A stretch of 64,000 bases of DNA from Spartobacteria bacterium (GCA_021324825.1 JAJPII010000047.1:124001-188000), one strand, 5' to 3'; shown: positions 8,662 to 17,454, counted from the first letter of the stretch. Numbers and translations are program-made. The notes: generated by a model from the letters alone, not told the origin.

Positions 8662-10342
8662 ATTCGTTCTCGTCCTTGGAAACGCGGAGCACCTCCGCCG
8701 GCGTCGTCGCGCCTTCGATCACGACGCGCCAGCCGTCCTCGATCAACGTGCGCATCCCGTCCTTGCGCGCGGCTTCCTTTATCTCCACGCTCGAACCGCC
8801 GCGGAGCAGTATCTGGCGGATGCCGGTTGACATCGTCATCAATTCGAAGAGAGCGCGCCTTCCGTTGAATCCCGTCATGCGGCAAGCCTTGCAGCCCGTC
8901 GTGCAATAAATCTTCGCGCCTTTCAACGCCGGAGTCCGCTCGCGCAAGGCGGCGACGCGCGCGCTGCGGTCCTCCTTCTTGCACTCCCCGCACAGCACGC
9001 GGACGAGGCGCTGGGCCGCGACCGCTTCCAGCGACGAGGCGACGAGATACGGCTCGACCCCCATGTCGACCAGCCGCGTCAACGCGCCCGGCGCGTCGTT
9101 GGTGTGGAGCGTGGAAAAAACCATGTGCCCCGTGAGCGAAGCCTGCACCGCGATCTGCGCCGTTTCCTGGTCGCGGATTTCCCCCACCAGCACGACGTCC
9201 GGGTCGTGGCGCAGGATGGCCCGCAACCCGCGCGCGAAGGTCAGGCCAGCCTTCTCGGCGATCTGTATTTGGTTGATGCCCTTGAGCTGGTATTCGACCG
9301 GGTCTTCGATGGTGATGATCTTGCGCGTCGCGTCGTTTATCTGGGTCAGAGCGCTGTACAACGTCGTCGTTTTCCCGCTGCCGGTCGGCCCCGTGACGAG
9401 CGCGATGCCGTGCGGCATCCCGAGGACGCGCTCGAAAAGCCGCCGGTCGCGATCCGCCATACCCAAGCCTTCAAGGCCGATCAAGCCCGCGTCCTGGCGC
9501 AAAAGACGCATGACGACCGCCTCGCCGTGCAGCATCGGGATGACGGAAACGCGGATGTCGACCTCGCTGTTCTTCACCCGGATCTTGATGCGCCCGTCCT
9601 GCGGCACGCGCTTTTCGGCGATGTTCAGGTTGCTGAGAATCTTGATGCGCGAGACGATGGCCGGCTGGAAACGCTTGATCTGCGCGGGGACGGGCGCTTC
9701 CTGGAGCAGGCCGTCGATGCGGTACCGTATGCGCAGTTCGTGCTCGAACGGCTCGACGTGGATGTCCGAGGTGCGCAGCGAGATGGCGTCGCCGAGTATC
9801 TGGTTTACGAAACGGATGATCGAGGCGTCCGCCGCGGCCTTGTCGAGATCGCCGCTGTCCTCGTAGTCGTCGGCGACGACCTGGAAGGCGTCCTCCTCTT
9901 CGAGAAGATTCAGCGTGTCGGCGCCGACGCCCAGGTGCTTCTTTATCTCGCGCTGCAACGCCTCGCTCGGCGCGAGCACCGGGCGCAGGCGCAGTTCGGT
10001 GAACGGCTTGAGGCTGTCGAGGCCCGGCTCCCCGAAGAGCCTCCCGACGGCCACGTCGACGAAGCCGTCCTCCTCCTTCAGCGGAAGGAGTTCCTCCTTC
10101 AGCAAAATGCGGGCGGGGAAACGCGCCAGCAGCGCGCGCTCCGGCTCGCAATGCTCGAGCGGCGTGTAGCCGAGGCCGTATTCGCCCGCCAGCCATTGCA
10201 GGACTTCCTCTTCCGTCTCCGCGCGCGCCTTGCCTTGGGCGCAAAGGCGCTCCAGCGCTTCCGCGTCGACGGCGGAAAGCTGGCGGCTCTCCACCATCCG
10301 CTTCGGGAGGTCGGAGGATATTGCCGGCGCGGGGGAAGCCAC
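8648..10342 (-). CDS. gspE: Type II secretion ATPase GspE (GTG start)
   Basis: 564 residues from GTG at 10342, 9 nt after the stop of the preceding small gene. The N-terminal MshEN-type domains are followed by the ATPase core. Seen motifs are Walker A GPTGSGKTTTLYSAL, the Asp box EDPVEYQLKGINQIQI, Walker B DPDVVLVGEIRDQETA and the His box HMVFSTLHTNDA. A C-terminal zinc tetracysteine is present (CGEC, then CTTGCKACRMTG). This is the hexameric cytoplasmic motor of the secretion system. PilB is the main alternative, but the neighbours are pseudopilins of the GspG-K set. Confidence 0.93.
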   Translation of the reverse strand: MASPAPAISSDLPKRMVESRQLSAVDAEALERLCAQGKARAETEEEVLQWLAGEYGLGYTPLEHCEPERALLARFPARILLKEELLPLKEEDGFVDVAVGRLFGEPGLDSLKPFTELRLRPVLAPSEALQREIKKHLGVGADTLNLLEEEDAFQVVADDYEDSGDLDKAAADASIIRFVNQILGDAISLRTSDIHVEPFEHELRIRYRIDGLLQEAPVPAQIKRFQPAIVSRIKILSNLNIAEKRVPQDGRIKIRVKNSEVDIRVSVIPMLHGEAVVMRLLRQDAGLIGLEGLGMADRDRRLFERVLGMPHGIALVTGPTGSGKTTTLYSALTQINDATRKIITIEDPVEYQLKGINQIQIAEKAGLTFARGLRAILRHDPDVVLVGEIRDQETAQIAVQASLTGHMVFSTLHTNDAPGALTRLVDMGVEPYLVASSLEAVAAQRLVRVLCGECKKEDRSARVAALRERTPALKGAKIYCTTGCKACRMTGFNGRRALFELMTMSTGIRQILLRGGSSVEIKEAARKDGMRTLIEDGWRVVIEGATTPAEVLRVSKDENEYAGL

Positions 10343-10351
10343 GGGTTTAGG

Positions 10352-10954
10352 TTACTCCAGTATACCCATCAGCACGAGGGTCGCCTCCTGGCGCTGAGTG
10401 AGCACTTTGACCAGATCCTGCCGCGCCTGCTCCAGTTCGCCGGCGCTCTTTTTGCGGGCGGCGCGCAACGCCGCGAGCTTCGTCTGGATGTCGGCCGGCG
10501 CGGAACTGTCGGACGCAAGCGCGTTCCGAAGGGCTTCCGTCTCGGGAGAGCCGTTCCGGTTCCCGCCGCGATTATCCGGAGGCGGAGGGCCGCCCGCGCC
10601 AGGGCCGCCGGGGTTTCCGCCGGGGCCGCCGCCCGGGCGATTGCCGCCCCTGCCTCCGAAACCAAAACCGCGGGGATTCGCCTCGCGCATCTTGGTTTGA
10701 ACCTTCTCCAAAAGCGGCTGGATGACGGCCCACTCCTCATCCGTGGCCTTTAGCTCCGCCTTGAGGTGTTCGTTCATCCGCTGGCGAAACTGCTCCATGC
10801 GATCGGCGGCAGACGGCGCCGGTGAAGCCGCCGCGCCCGGCGTGCTCGCCACGCTCGTAGCGGGCGAGGCGCCCTGGGCAAAAAGGCTGGGACTGGCAAG
10901 GGCAAGCGCCAGCGCGGAAGCGGCGGCGCACGTTTTGAAGTTGGGAATTTTCAT
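10352..10954 (-). CDS. Small secreted helical protein, Spy/CpxP-like, first gene of the secretion operon
   Basis: 200 residues. A signal peptide ends at about SLFAQGA. The mature protein is almost entirely helical and charged (MEQFRQRMNEHLKAELKATDEEWAVIQPLL), with an internal Gly/Pro/Asn-rich linker (residues 95-135). The second helical half (LRAARKKSAGELEQARQDLVKVLTQRQEATLVLMGILE) resembles the LTxxQ-type repeat of periplasmic Spy/CpxP chaperones. It lies 9 nt ahead of gspE on the same strand and so is probably co-transcribed with the secretion genes. Its role there is unknown. A preceding GAGAGGG gives a ribosome site. Confidence 0.55.
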   Translation of the reverse strand: MKIPNFKTCAAASALALALASPSLFAQGASPATSVASTPGAAASPAPSAADRMEQFRQRMNEHLKAELKATDEEWAVIQPLLEKVQTKMREANPRGFGFGGRGGNRPGGGPGGNPGGPGAGGPPPPDNRGGNRNGSPETEALRNALASDSSAPADIQTKLAALRAARKKSAGELEQARQDLVKVLTQRQEATLVLMGILE

Positions 10955-11050
10955 CCCTCTCTTCTACAACGCGAATGTTAAGCCCGTATTGGGAGGGAGA
11001 AGGAAAATTGTTAAGAGTTCGTTAAATCCCGCGCGCGCCCGGACGCGAAA

Positions 11051-11086
11051 GAGGCGGCCCCGCGTTTGCAAACGCAGAGCCGCCTC
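11051..11086 (-). terminator. Strong hairpin after the porin gene
   Basis: Perfect 8-bp arms GAGGCGGC/GCCGCCTC (11,051-11,058 and 11,079-11,086) enclose a second self-complementary core GCGTTT/AAACGC. The hairpin sits 38 nt after the porin stop and upstream of the secretion operon. On the minus strand it is followed by TTTCGCG and not by a clean U-tract; the plus-strand side has AATTAAAAA. Its position fits a rho-independent-like stop for the porin transcript. Confidence 0.6.
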
Positions 11087-11123
11087 AATTAAAAACCCGG
11101 AGGCCGGTTCTTACCGCCCTTAG

Positions 11124-12857
11124 TTAGAACTTCACGATAAGGTCGAAGTAGTAGAACGAGTAGTTATGCAGCGGGTCGAGCGCGAAGGCATTCGACGGCC
11201 CGCCCGTGCCGACGGCTGAGTCGGAGCGCTGAGCATAGTTATAAGAAAACGCTCCCGTCACCGAGTCCGTGAAGTTGTAAGCCGCCGTCACCACGGGGCC
11301 GTTCATGTTCAGGCGTCCGTCAAACACGTCGTTATCCACGAGGTTCGGATCGAGCGCATACTGGTCGCTCTGTTGGTAATAGGCCTTGATGAGCCAGTTC
11401 CCCTTCTTCTTGAGCGATCCCACGCTGGCGCCCACCTGGTAGGCGGTGTTCTGGTCACCCTGGTCCGGATGCCCGGCCTTCTTGGCGCGATCATGAGCGT
11501 CGATGTTGATCGCGAAATCGCCAAACACGCTGAGCGGCAGCTTAAACAACTGGAAGTCGAGTTCCGCCGGGATGTCGATGACGGCCAGATCGTTTATGCC
11601 CGTCTGGTTAAATCCGACGAACAGAGCCGGAGTCGAACCCGTCGATGGGATGACCTGCGGACCGTCGCCCTGGAAGTTGGACGTCGAGAGGCTCGTCGTA
11701 TGTCCCGTGTAGTTGTAAAACGTGGGAGCGACCTGCAAAGAGACCGTCTTGCTGAAGTTGACCTTCGCGCCGACCTGCCATGCCAGCAGGAACGTGTCCG
11801 ACTTGTCGGCGGTGGGCGTCCCGTCCGCGCCGCCGAGCACGCCAAAGGAGTTATTCGGATTGTTATCCGCGTAGTCGAACTGCCCCAGGTTTGAGAACAG
11901 GTCGATGGAGAAGTCGTCCTTCCACGATTTTGCAACCACGCCCGATTTGCCATCGCCGGCTTTGGAGTCATCGGGGTCGCCGAAGGGCCGGATAGTGAAG
12001 CGGACCTGTTCGGCAAAGCCCTCCGGATTGATATCCGGGTCCCAGGTCATGGGGGTCGTAATGAGCGGATTCGGCATCTTGCCAGCCGTCAACGTAAGCC
12101 ACGGCGCGGGCTTATATTGCATGTAGAGCTGCCCGAAGAACGCGGTGTAACCATAGTTCACCGCCGTTATGGCGGAGGAGGTTTTGGTGGCGGTAAGAAC
12201 AGTCCCGGTCGTGGTCTTGACAGACGCAACCGCTTTCCCGGATGTCGCCACCCCTGCCTTGACGGAAGTCACCACGGTCTCGGTCGTCGGCGTAACCACC
12301 GTCACAGCCTTGCCGCTCGTCACACCGCTTATAAACGTGCCGGAAACCGCATTCGCTTTTCCAAACGCCGGAACCTGGCCTTCCGTCACGTTGGTGGAAC
12401 GGGGATCATTGGACGTCTCCAGGCGGACGCCGACAAGCCAGTTATCCGTCAAATGCCACTCCGCGCCGAGGCGCAGGCGGAGCCTGAAACGGTCAACCTG
12501 TGAATGGTCGCGACCCGATTTCGGATTGACTCCGCCGGGGCCCGAGTCGTTCGTCGCTCCCGCTTCGTTGATGGCGAAACGTTGCCGGATGTCACCGTAA
12601 ATCTTCAACTCGGTGACTGGCGTGGCAATGTTAAACTTTGAAGCAGGCTCGGAGGATTCTTCCTTTTCGATGTCGGCGCGGGCCTTTTCCGCCTCCTGGT
12701 CGGAGATGACGTGGTGCTTCACGAGCAGGTCGAGCACGGGATCGGCCTCCTGCGCGTGGGCGGGCCGGGCGGCGCCAAACAGCAGCCCGGCGCTCAAGGC
12801 CGCGGCGAGAACGCCGCCACGACTGAACGGGGACAGGGATGGATGGAATGCTTTCAT
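11124..12857 (-). CDS. Outer-membrane porin-type beta-barrel protein
   Basis: 577 residues from ATG at 12857, preceded by AAGGA at good spacing; an in-frame ATG 27 nt further upstream lacks a better site. The signal peptide ends ARPAHAQ. A short helical periplasmic module follows (DLLVKHHVISDQEAEKARADIEKEE), as in the SHT-domain porins of this phylum. The rest is a barrel of alternating aromatic strands (ELKIYGDIRQRFAINEAG, WHLTDNWLVGVRLETSND) ending in YSFYYFDLIVKF with C-terminal Phe. The role is probably passive uptake. A Thr/Val/Lys repeat insert interrupts the barrel at about residues 175-230. It is transcribed alone, with the hairpin at 11,051-11,086 downstream. Confidence 0.8.
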   Translation of the reverse strand: MKAFHPSLSPFSRGGVLAAALSAGLLFGAARPAHAQEADPVLDLLVKHHVISDQEAEKARADIEKEESSEPASKFNIATPVTELKIYGDIRQRFAINEAGATNDSGPGGVNPKSGRDHSQVDRFRLRLRLGAEWHLTDNWLVGVRLETSNDPRSTNVTEGQVPAFGKANAVSGTFISGVTSGKAVTVVTPTTETVVTSVKAGVATSGKAVASVKTTTGTVLTATKTSSAITAVNYGYTAFFGQLYMQYKPAPWLTLTAGKMPNPLITTPMTWDPDINPEGFAEQVRFTIRPFGDPDDSKAGDGKSGVVAKSWKDDFSIDLFSNLGQFDYADNNPNNSFGVLGGADGTPTADKSDTFLLAWQVGAKVNFSKTVSLQVAPTFYNYTGHTTSLSTSNFQGDGPQVIPSTGSTPALFVGFNQTGINDLAVIDIPAELDFQLFKLPLSVFGDFAINIDAHDRAKKAGHPDQGDQNTAYQVGASVGSLKKKGNWLIKAYYQQSDQYALDPNLVDNDVFDGRLNMNGPVVTAAYNFTDSVTGAFSYNYAQRSDSAVGTGGPSNAFALDPLHNYSFYYFDLIVKF

Positions 12858-13163
12858 TTTTTTCCTTGGGTTTAAGAGGTTCATTTACACTACTGGGTTG
12901 GTAGGGTTGTGAGAGATAGCAACTCTTCCGCCCGGCGCAACACAAATTTTGATATTTTTTTCGGGGCGTCCGAAAACGTCGCCGCCCGGCAGGGATGCTT
13001 CCATTCTTGGTTGGGTTCTCATTTCCTTTTTGTTCGCGGTCAGAAAATCAGTTTGGCCGGAACGAGTCTTTCTATTTATTGTAACGATCCTGAGTAGATT
13101 TGTGGCAATCGCGTTAAGGACGTGGGGCGTTGACGGACGCCCGGATTGTGCGAGCCTTCCCCC
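12858..13163. other. Intergenic region between divergent porin and small secreted gene
   Basis: 306 nt with no plausible gene. It must hold the promoter of the porin (minus) and of the secreted protein (plus). The stretch is more AT-rich than its surroundings, but I could not pick out a convincing -35/-10 pair for either. Confidence 0.4.
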
Positions 13164-13649
13164 GTGAAGAACAATGCGGCTTTCGCCCTTATTTTGCTGG
13201 CATTTGCAGGGTTCGCGCGCGCTTCCGACATCGACATCGTGAGCGCGAACACCCCCCAGACCTACGCCCTCAGCTCGATCGTCTGGAAGCAGTTGCGCTG
13301 GGCGCCCGCCGCCGGCGCGCTGGTCGCCTCGATCACCTTCAGCAATTACGAATACTCCTCGCGCTTTGACCAGCGCGACGAACAGCGGTTCGATTTCGCC
13401 TTCCCCGGCATAACGCTGGATCGCGGAAGCGGGATTTTCTACGCGCGCGATTCGTCCGGCAAGAGCATCCCTGTCGCAAAGCGCACCCACGAATTGTTCT
13501 TCCCCGCGATAGCCCTGCTGCCCGGCGCACAGATCGCCATTATAAAGAACAGCGGAAAAGTGAAAGTCGAGTTGACCGCCAGTTCGCAACCGATCCCCGG
13601 TGGACGCTGGGTCGAACGATCCCGCCAGCAAATCCTGCCCGGGTTCTAA
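13164..13649 (+). CDS. Small secreted protein of unknown function (GTG start)
   Basis: 161 residues from GTG at 13164. Upstream codons in the same frame lack a signal sequence, while this start gives a clean one (KNNAAFALILLAFAGFARA). The mature protein looks like one beta-rich domain (GALVASITFSNYEYSSRFDQRDEQRFDFAFPGITLD, SGIFYARDSSGKSIPVA, GKVKVELTASSQPIPGGRW). I do not recognise a family. It is convergent with the GH130 gene and overlaps its stop by 4 nt. Confidence 0.65.
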   Translation: MKNNAAFALILLAFAGFARASDIDIVSANTPQTYALSSIVWKQLRWAPAAGALVASITFSNYEYSSRFDQRDEQRFDFAFPGITLDRGSGIFYARDSSGKSIPVAKRTHELFFPAIALLPGAQIAIIKNSGKVKVELTASSQPIPGGRWVERSRQQILPGF

Positions 13650-14692
13650 CGCAACGAGGCGAGAATGGCGTCCAGCGACAGCCGCGCCCCGCAGATAACG
13701 CTGTCGGACGCGCCATAGTAAAGCGTGACACAATCCCCATCCACCAGATGCCCGTTTGTGAAAACAACATTGCCGAAAAACCCGGCCCGCTCGTATTCGG
13801 CGACGGGCTCCATGACCGGCTCCTTTGAGCGGGCAAGCACCTTCCAAGGCTCTTCGAGATCCAGCAGCAGCGCGCCGAGGCAATAGCGGTGGCCCGCATC
13901 CGCGCCGTGATAGATTTCCAACCACCCCTCCGGCGTACGGATGGGAGACGCGCCCGCGCCGACGCGAACGCCATCCCACATTCCCGGGCGCGTCCTCGCC
14001 ACGCAACGATGATTCCCCCAATGAACAAGGTCGGGCGACTCCGCCAGCCAGATGTAGTTGCCGCCGATCTCGACACTGCTCGGTCGATGAAGCGCGAAAT
14101 ACCTGCCGCCGATCCGCTCTTCAAAGAGCGCGCAATCCTTGTTATGCGGCGGGAAGATCATCCCCGGCCTGGAAAAAGCGCGCCAATCCGCGGTAGTCCG
14201 CAGACCCACGCCAACCCCGTTGGGCGAGACCTGCGTATACGTCAGGAAGAACGTCCCGTCCATTTCCGCCACGCGGCAATCCTCGATTCCAAAAGACTCC
14301 AGCTCCCCCGCGCCAAAAAGCGGCGTATACGAAGACTCCCCGGCAAAGCGCACTCCATCGACGCTGGAGACGAGCCGAAGATGAGACAGCGTAGTCAGAT
14401 AATCGACGCCGTCATAATGAACAACCCTGGGGTCCGACAGGTCCAGCTTCGGATCCTCCTTGTCGAATTCAAGAATCTCCATGCCTCCCGCCGCCGTCAG
14501 GATCGGGAAAGAAGTCTTGCCCGGCATCTGTCCGGGCCGTTCCGCCACGCGCAAGAGCAGCCATATCCTTCCGTGAAACCGGAAAACGCCGGGATTCAGG
14601 AGACACTCCACCGTCATCCCCGGCGTGCTTGGAAGAACATCCCCCGGCGCGAGAATGGGATTTTCAGGAAACCGTAGAGCGAGATCCGCCAT
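13646..14692 (-). CDS. GH130-type beta-mannoside phosphorylase/hydrolase-like protein
   Basis: 348 residues from ATG at 14692. Five-bladed-propeller glycosidase signatures are visible: FPENPILAPGDVLPS at the N-terminus, ESFGIEDCRVAEMDGTFFLTYTQ with the family ED(P/C)R element, HNKDCALFEE, and RVGAGASPIRTPEGWLEIYHGAD near the end. GH130 enzymes cleave beta-1,2/1,4-mannosides, many by phosphorolysis. The general acid is the Asp in the ED-R region. Whether this one is a phosphorylase or a hydrolase cannot be told without aligning phosphate-binding residues. It ends the core segment, and the tRNA scar starts 7 nt upstream of its start codon. Confidence 0.8.
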   Translation of the reverse strand: MADLALRFPENPILAPGDVLPSTPGMTVECLLNPGVFRFHGRIWLLLRVAERPGQMPGKTSFPILTAAGGMEILEFDKEDPKLDLSDPRVVHYDGVDYLTTLSHLRLVSSVDGVRFAGESSYTPLFGAGELESFGIEDCRVAEMDGTFFLTYTQVSPNGVGVGLRTTADWRAFSRPGMIFPPHNKDCALFEERIGGRYFALHRPSSVEIGGNYIWLAESPDLVHWGNHRCVARTRPGMWDGVRVGAGASPIRTPEGWLEIYHGADAGHRYCLGALLLDLEEPWKVLARSKEPVMEPVAEYERAGFFGNVVFTNGHLVDGDCVTLYYGASDSVICGARLSLDAILASLR

Positions 14693-14698
14693 CAGGAG

Positions 14699-14743
14699 TG
14701 GTCGGGCTGGTGGGATTTGAACCCACGGCCTCTGCGTCCCGAA
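14699..14743 (-). other. 3' remnant of tRNA-Pro(CGG), probable attachment site of a genomic island
   Basis: Read on the minus strand, these 45 nt are the 3' part of a tRNA. The anticodon loop TTCGGGA (anticodon CGG), half-stem CGCAG, variable loop AGGCC, a perfect T arm GTGGG-TTCAAAT-CCCAC, acceptor half CAGCCCG, discriminator A and CCA are all present. The 5' half that should follow to the right (D arm, CTGCG half-stem) is absent: TGGCA stands where CTGCG would pair. Integrases often recombine in the 3' half of tRNA genes, so one end keeps such a fragment and the other an intact gene. The polarity places the island to the right. Confidence 0.85.
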
Positions 14744-14880
14744 TGCCATTTGGCCGTTTTGGACGCATTTCGGCACCAGGGGACATAGGTGGACAATTTG
14801 CGTAATTGATTCGTAAAAAGCAACTTACAGATTATTTCATTTGGTCGCGACTGGACATGGTAGGACTGGATGTTTTTCAC

Positions 14881-14903
14881 CGGGTGCACCTGCGGGTGCA
14901 CCT
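14881..14903. repeat. Tandem duplicate of CGGGTGCACCT inside the island end
   Basis: Two copies of CGGGTGCACCT stand 12 nt apart. Each contains the palindrome GGTGCACC. They lie about 140 nt inside the tRNA scar, in a 240-nt stretch with no gene, a plausible place for integrase or excisionase arm sites. Function is inferred only from position. Confidence 0.4.
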
Positions 14904-14983
14904 AAACCCGCCAATCGAGATCGACACTAACCCGCGTCGCGTATCATCGCAAATAGGCACGGTGAGATACTTGCAAGGCGGAA

Positions 14984-16756
14984 TCACCCACCAAGATGTA
15001 CGTCAACATTGCGCTCCCGGTGAAGCAAAACCCAATCGCCGTTTTCCTCTAGCGCTTCTTTTCCCAAATCAAAAATGGTCTTTATTGCCAATTCGCGATC
15101 ATTTGTCGCCAATGCCTTTTTAAGGCATTCAGATCCCCGCCTGAATAAACTCTGCATTCGTCGGTACTGCTTTTCTTGTTCGCCAACCGCCATCTTCAAA
15201 GAATACGCAGTTATGGCACCCGCCGTCGCCCAGAGAATGGCCATTCCAATTAAAATCAAGCCGTGCAATTCCATTTTATAACGATCAGGCAACCCGTATT
15301 GCCAGGGATGGCTTGAAAGAGCCAGATTAAATCGCCGTCCGAAGCCACCAATTAAAAGAGTGGCTGACGCGATAGCCATGGTTAAAAGCAGAATATAGAA
15401 TGTACAGCACTTTTCAATTTTCTGGCGTCGCTGGTCTCTTTCTGACACCCTCTCAAAAAATCTAAATTGATCTTCAATCCAGCGAGATTGAACGATATCC
15501 AACCGCTCGTTCTCTCGCGGTGTCGTCGTCGCCGCAGCGCTCCAAACACGAATTGCGTTCCTGATCCATCCTAACTCCGTCTTTTGCTTTCTGAGGTAAT
15601 AATCCGCTACTTGCTGTTTAAGGCCCGCAATACGCCAGAATATTTGTAACCGCAGTCCTTCGGCCAAGGCACGGTAGTCTAAATATTTCGTCTTGAATCG
15701 TTCCGGATTTACAAGTTTATAGCTTCCATACGTCACCGCGCAAAGAATTACGTAGCAAAGCAATGCCCAAACCTGAAGCGGTTCCGGTCCATCCGCAAAA
15801 CATTCAAACAAAAAGACGGCTAAAATGCCGCTGCCGAAGATGATAGCGCGCAGAGATCGTTGAGTTAACGTGCGGTAATAAATAGCTAGGGTATCCGTCA
15901 GCGCATAATAATCTATCATCGAGACCATAGAATCACCAAGTTCAATTCGGACCTCTCTTTGAAACAAATGGTCTTTATTTTTCTCGCAGTCTGCTTTTAG
16001 CGTTTTGCCATTTGTGAGGGCGTCCCTATTAAATGCATCCATCCGCCTGTAAATGTTGGCGTAGGAGTTTTCGACTGCTTTTTGAGAGTGATTTGGACAG
16101 CCCCGTTCGCAAAGGCTGTACGGTTTTCCCACAGGCTCGGGATTTCCGATCCTGGGTGTGACGACGTGGAGCACAGGCCCCGTTTCTGGAAAATCAATGG
16201 GGTGGTTTGAATCGATATCTCCGCTGAGTTGCATATGCACGACGGATGATGTGCCTCCCACGAGGCCGCTGTCGACTCCGTCCCACAGCGCTATGAGAAT
16301 TTGACACTGCGTAACCAAATATACAGCGAGATTTTGATATTGGAGGTTTCGCTTATGGTCTTGGGCCTTCGCGTGTTCGACGAGTGTTTCGCCTTGCACC
16401 AACGATAACGTAACGATTCTGCTCGCATTTTGAAGCAGTGCTTTAAATTCATCGCGGGATTCGTTCGTTTTGAAATCGCATTCGTAAAGGGATTTTTCCA
16501 TTGGCAAACACGCTACGACGGGAATATTGAATTCCAAGGCGACCGACGCCACGAGACGGTCTGCACCTTCTGCCAAAGCAGACATCAGTTGGAACGGAGT
16601 AAAGGGGTAGTCTTTTTCGAGTGTATGAAAAATAGTCCGGACCTGTTGTTTCAGTGGTTTGTGATCTTCGCCGCGCAAATCACGATGGCCTGTGACCGCC
16701 AAAACGAGGGGAAGAGGCCCCTTTTCGTCGCGTTTATTCGGGGGATCTGAAAGCAT
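14984..16756 (-). CDS. SLOG-domain protein with SLATT-like membrane segments, probable conflict effector
   Basis: 590 residues. The N-terminal Rossmann-like domain has LVLAVTGHRDL, then LMSALAEGADRLVASVALEF and IPVVACLPME, which is the pattern of SLOG/LSDAT nucleotide-binding domains. Further on are SRIVTLSLV and QCQILIALWDGVDSG. Two membrane-helix pairs follow, at about residues 300-345 (IIFGSGILAVFLFECFA, ALLCYVILCAVTYGSY) and 455-530 (YILLLTMAIASATLLIGGF, LILIGMAILWATAGAITAY). The intervening soluble helix (YRALAEGLRLQIFWRIAGL) resembles the SLATT family. SLOG-SLATT combinations are predicted to sense a nucleotide signal and open a membrane pore in abortive infection. It is the first island gene, with no partner on its strand. 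Confidence 0.65.
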   Translation of the reverse strand: MLSDPPNKRDEKGPLPLVLAVTGHRDLRGEDHKPLKQQVRTIFHTLEKDYPFTPFQLMSALAEGADRLVASVALEFNIPVVACLPMEKSLYECDFKTNESRDEFKALLQNASRIVTLSLVQGETLVEHAKAQDHKRNLQYQNLAVYLVTQCQILIALWDGVDSGLVGGTSSVVHMQLSGDIDSNHPIDFPETGPVLHVVTPRIGNPEPVGKPYSLCERGCPNHSQKAVENSYANIYRRMDAFNRDALTNGKTLKADCEKNKDHLFQREVRIELGDSMVSMIDYYALTDTLAIYYRTLTQRSLRAIIFGSGILAVFLFECFADGPEPLQVWALLCYVILCAVTYGSYKLVNPERFKTKYLDYRALAEGLRLQIFWRIAGLKQQVADYYLRKQKTELGWIRNAIRVWSAAATTTPRENERLDIVQSRWIEDQFRFFERVSERDQRRQKIEKCCTFYILLLTMAIASATLLIGGFGRRFNLALSSHPWQYGLPDRYKMELHGLILIGMAILWATAGAITAYSLKMAVGEQEKQYRRMQSLFRRGSECLKKALATNDRELAIKTIFDLGKEALEENGDWVLLHRERNVDVHLGG

Positions 16757-16778
16757 CGACGTTACTGTTATCCTCAGA

Positions 16779-16814
16779 CTCGGAAAAAGCCGAAGAATTC
16801 GATTCTTTTCCGAG
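16779..16814 (-). promoter_or_regulatory. Inverted repeat just upstream of the SLOG gene
   Basis: Arms CTCGGAAAA (16,779-16,787) and TTTTCCGAG (16,806-16,814) enclose 18 nt, 22 nt upstream of the start codon. It could be an operator or a 5'-leader hairpin that limits translation. No good Shine-Dalgarno is visible before the ATG. The 293-nt gap to the next gene holds no convincing coding sequence. Confidence 0.4.
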
Positions 16815-17049
16815 GGGGGTTAAGACGTTTGCGAAAAACTTCGTCGCGTACATTTGCATGCCGATACTTGATTCAGGCTTTAACAACGCCGATACAGCCC
16901 TCAATGGGCCTACAGGGACTGGTTATTGACCCGAAACAAAGGAGCTTTTCTTCCCAAGGGAAGCAATTCCTTTTTGCCTCGCTTACAAAAGACGAGACGG
17001 AGACTCCCATTATAGGGCGAAAAAAAGAGGTGAAAAAGCACCCTTAATC

Positions 17050-17322
17050 TCACAGATTCTCCTTTGGAGCCGATGTCTGCATTGCCTCGGCCATCTTCTT
17101 CGCGAGCATCGTCGTGTTTTCATCCGTCAGACGCTTCCGAAGATCCCAGACGGCGCAGATAGAGGCAATGAACCAAAGAGGGATTCCGATGGGAGCACCA
17201 ATCATACTCGCAATGCAAACGAGGGCGACGAGGCAACTGATTGTCGTCAGGACGCCCGCGATCCAGCGGCCTTTGATGAAGAAATACAGAGGAGGAAGGA
17301 CTATGGCGACAAGGTAGATCAT
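17050..17322 (-). CDS. Small two-helix membrane protein
   Basis: 90 residues from ATG at 17322; a TTG 45 nt upstream would add a basic head. Two or three hydrophobic segments are present (YLVAIVLPPLYFFI, WIAGVLTTISCLVALVCIASMIG, IPLWFIASICAVWDL), followed by a charged helical tail. The LPPLYFF segment recalls the small YqaE/Pmp3 membrane proteins, but the length and third segment differ, so no family is claimed. Function is unknown. Confidence 0.5.
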   Translation of the reverse strand: MIYLVAIVLPPLYFFIKGRWIAGVLTTISCLVALVCIASMIGAPIGIPLWFIASICAVWDLRKRLTDENTTMLAKKMAEAMQTSAPKENL

Positions 17323-17454
17323 ACGTTTGTGAGGTTTCGGTTGATGCCGTTTTGCAGCGATTTCCAAGAATACTGACTGGGGGTATATTCGACATCAAGA
17401 AATTTCTGCCGCGCTGAAAATGGAGCGCGCCAGCGCACCCCCTCACTTCGGGCC

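Noticed and set aside
14699-14800. Intact or intron-containing tRNA-Pro
   Set aside because: No D arm, acceptor 5' strand or matching anticodon half-stem is found within the next few hundred bases.
14692-14901. Small minus-strand frame crossing the tRNA fragment
   Set aside because: Half of it is translation of the tRNA 3' end (GRGFKSHQPDHS-type sequence), so it is an artefact. A remnant of an integrase C-terminus was considered but has no Tyr motif.
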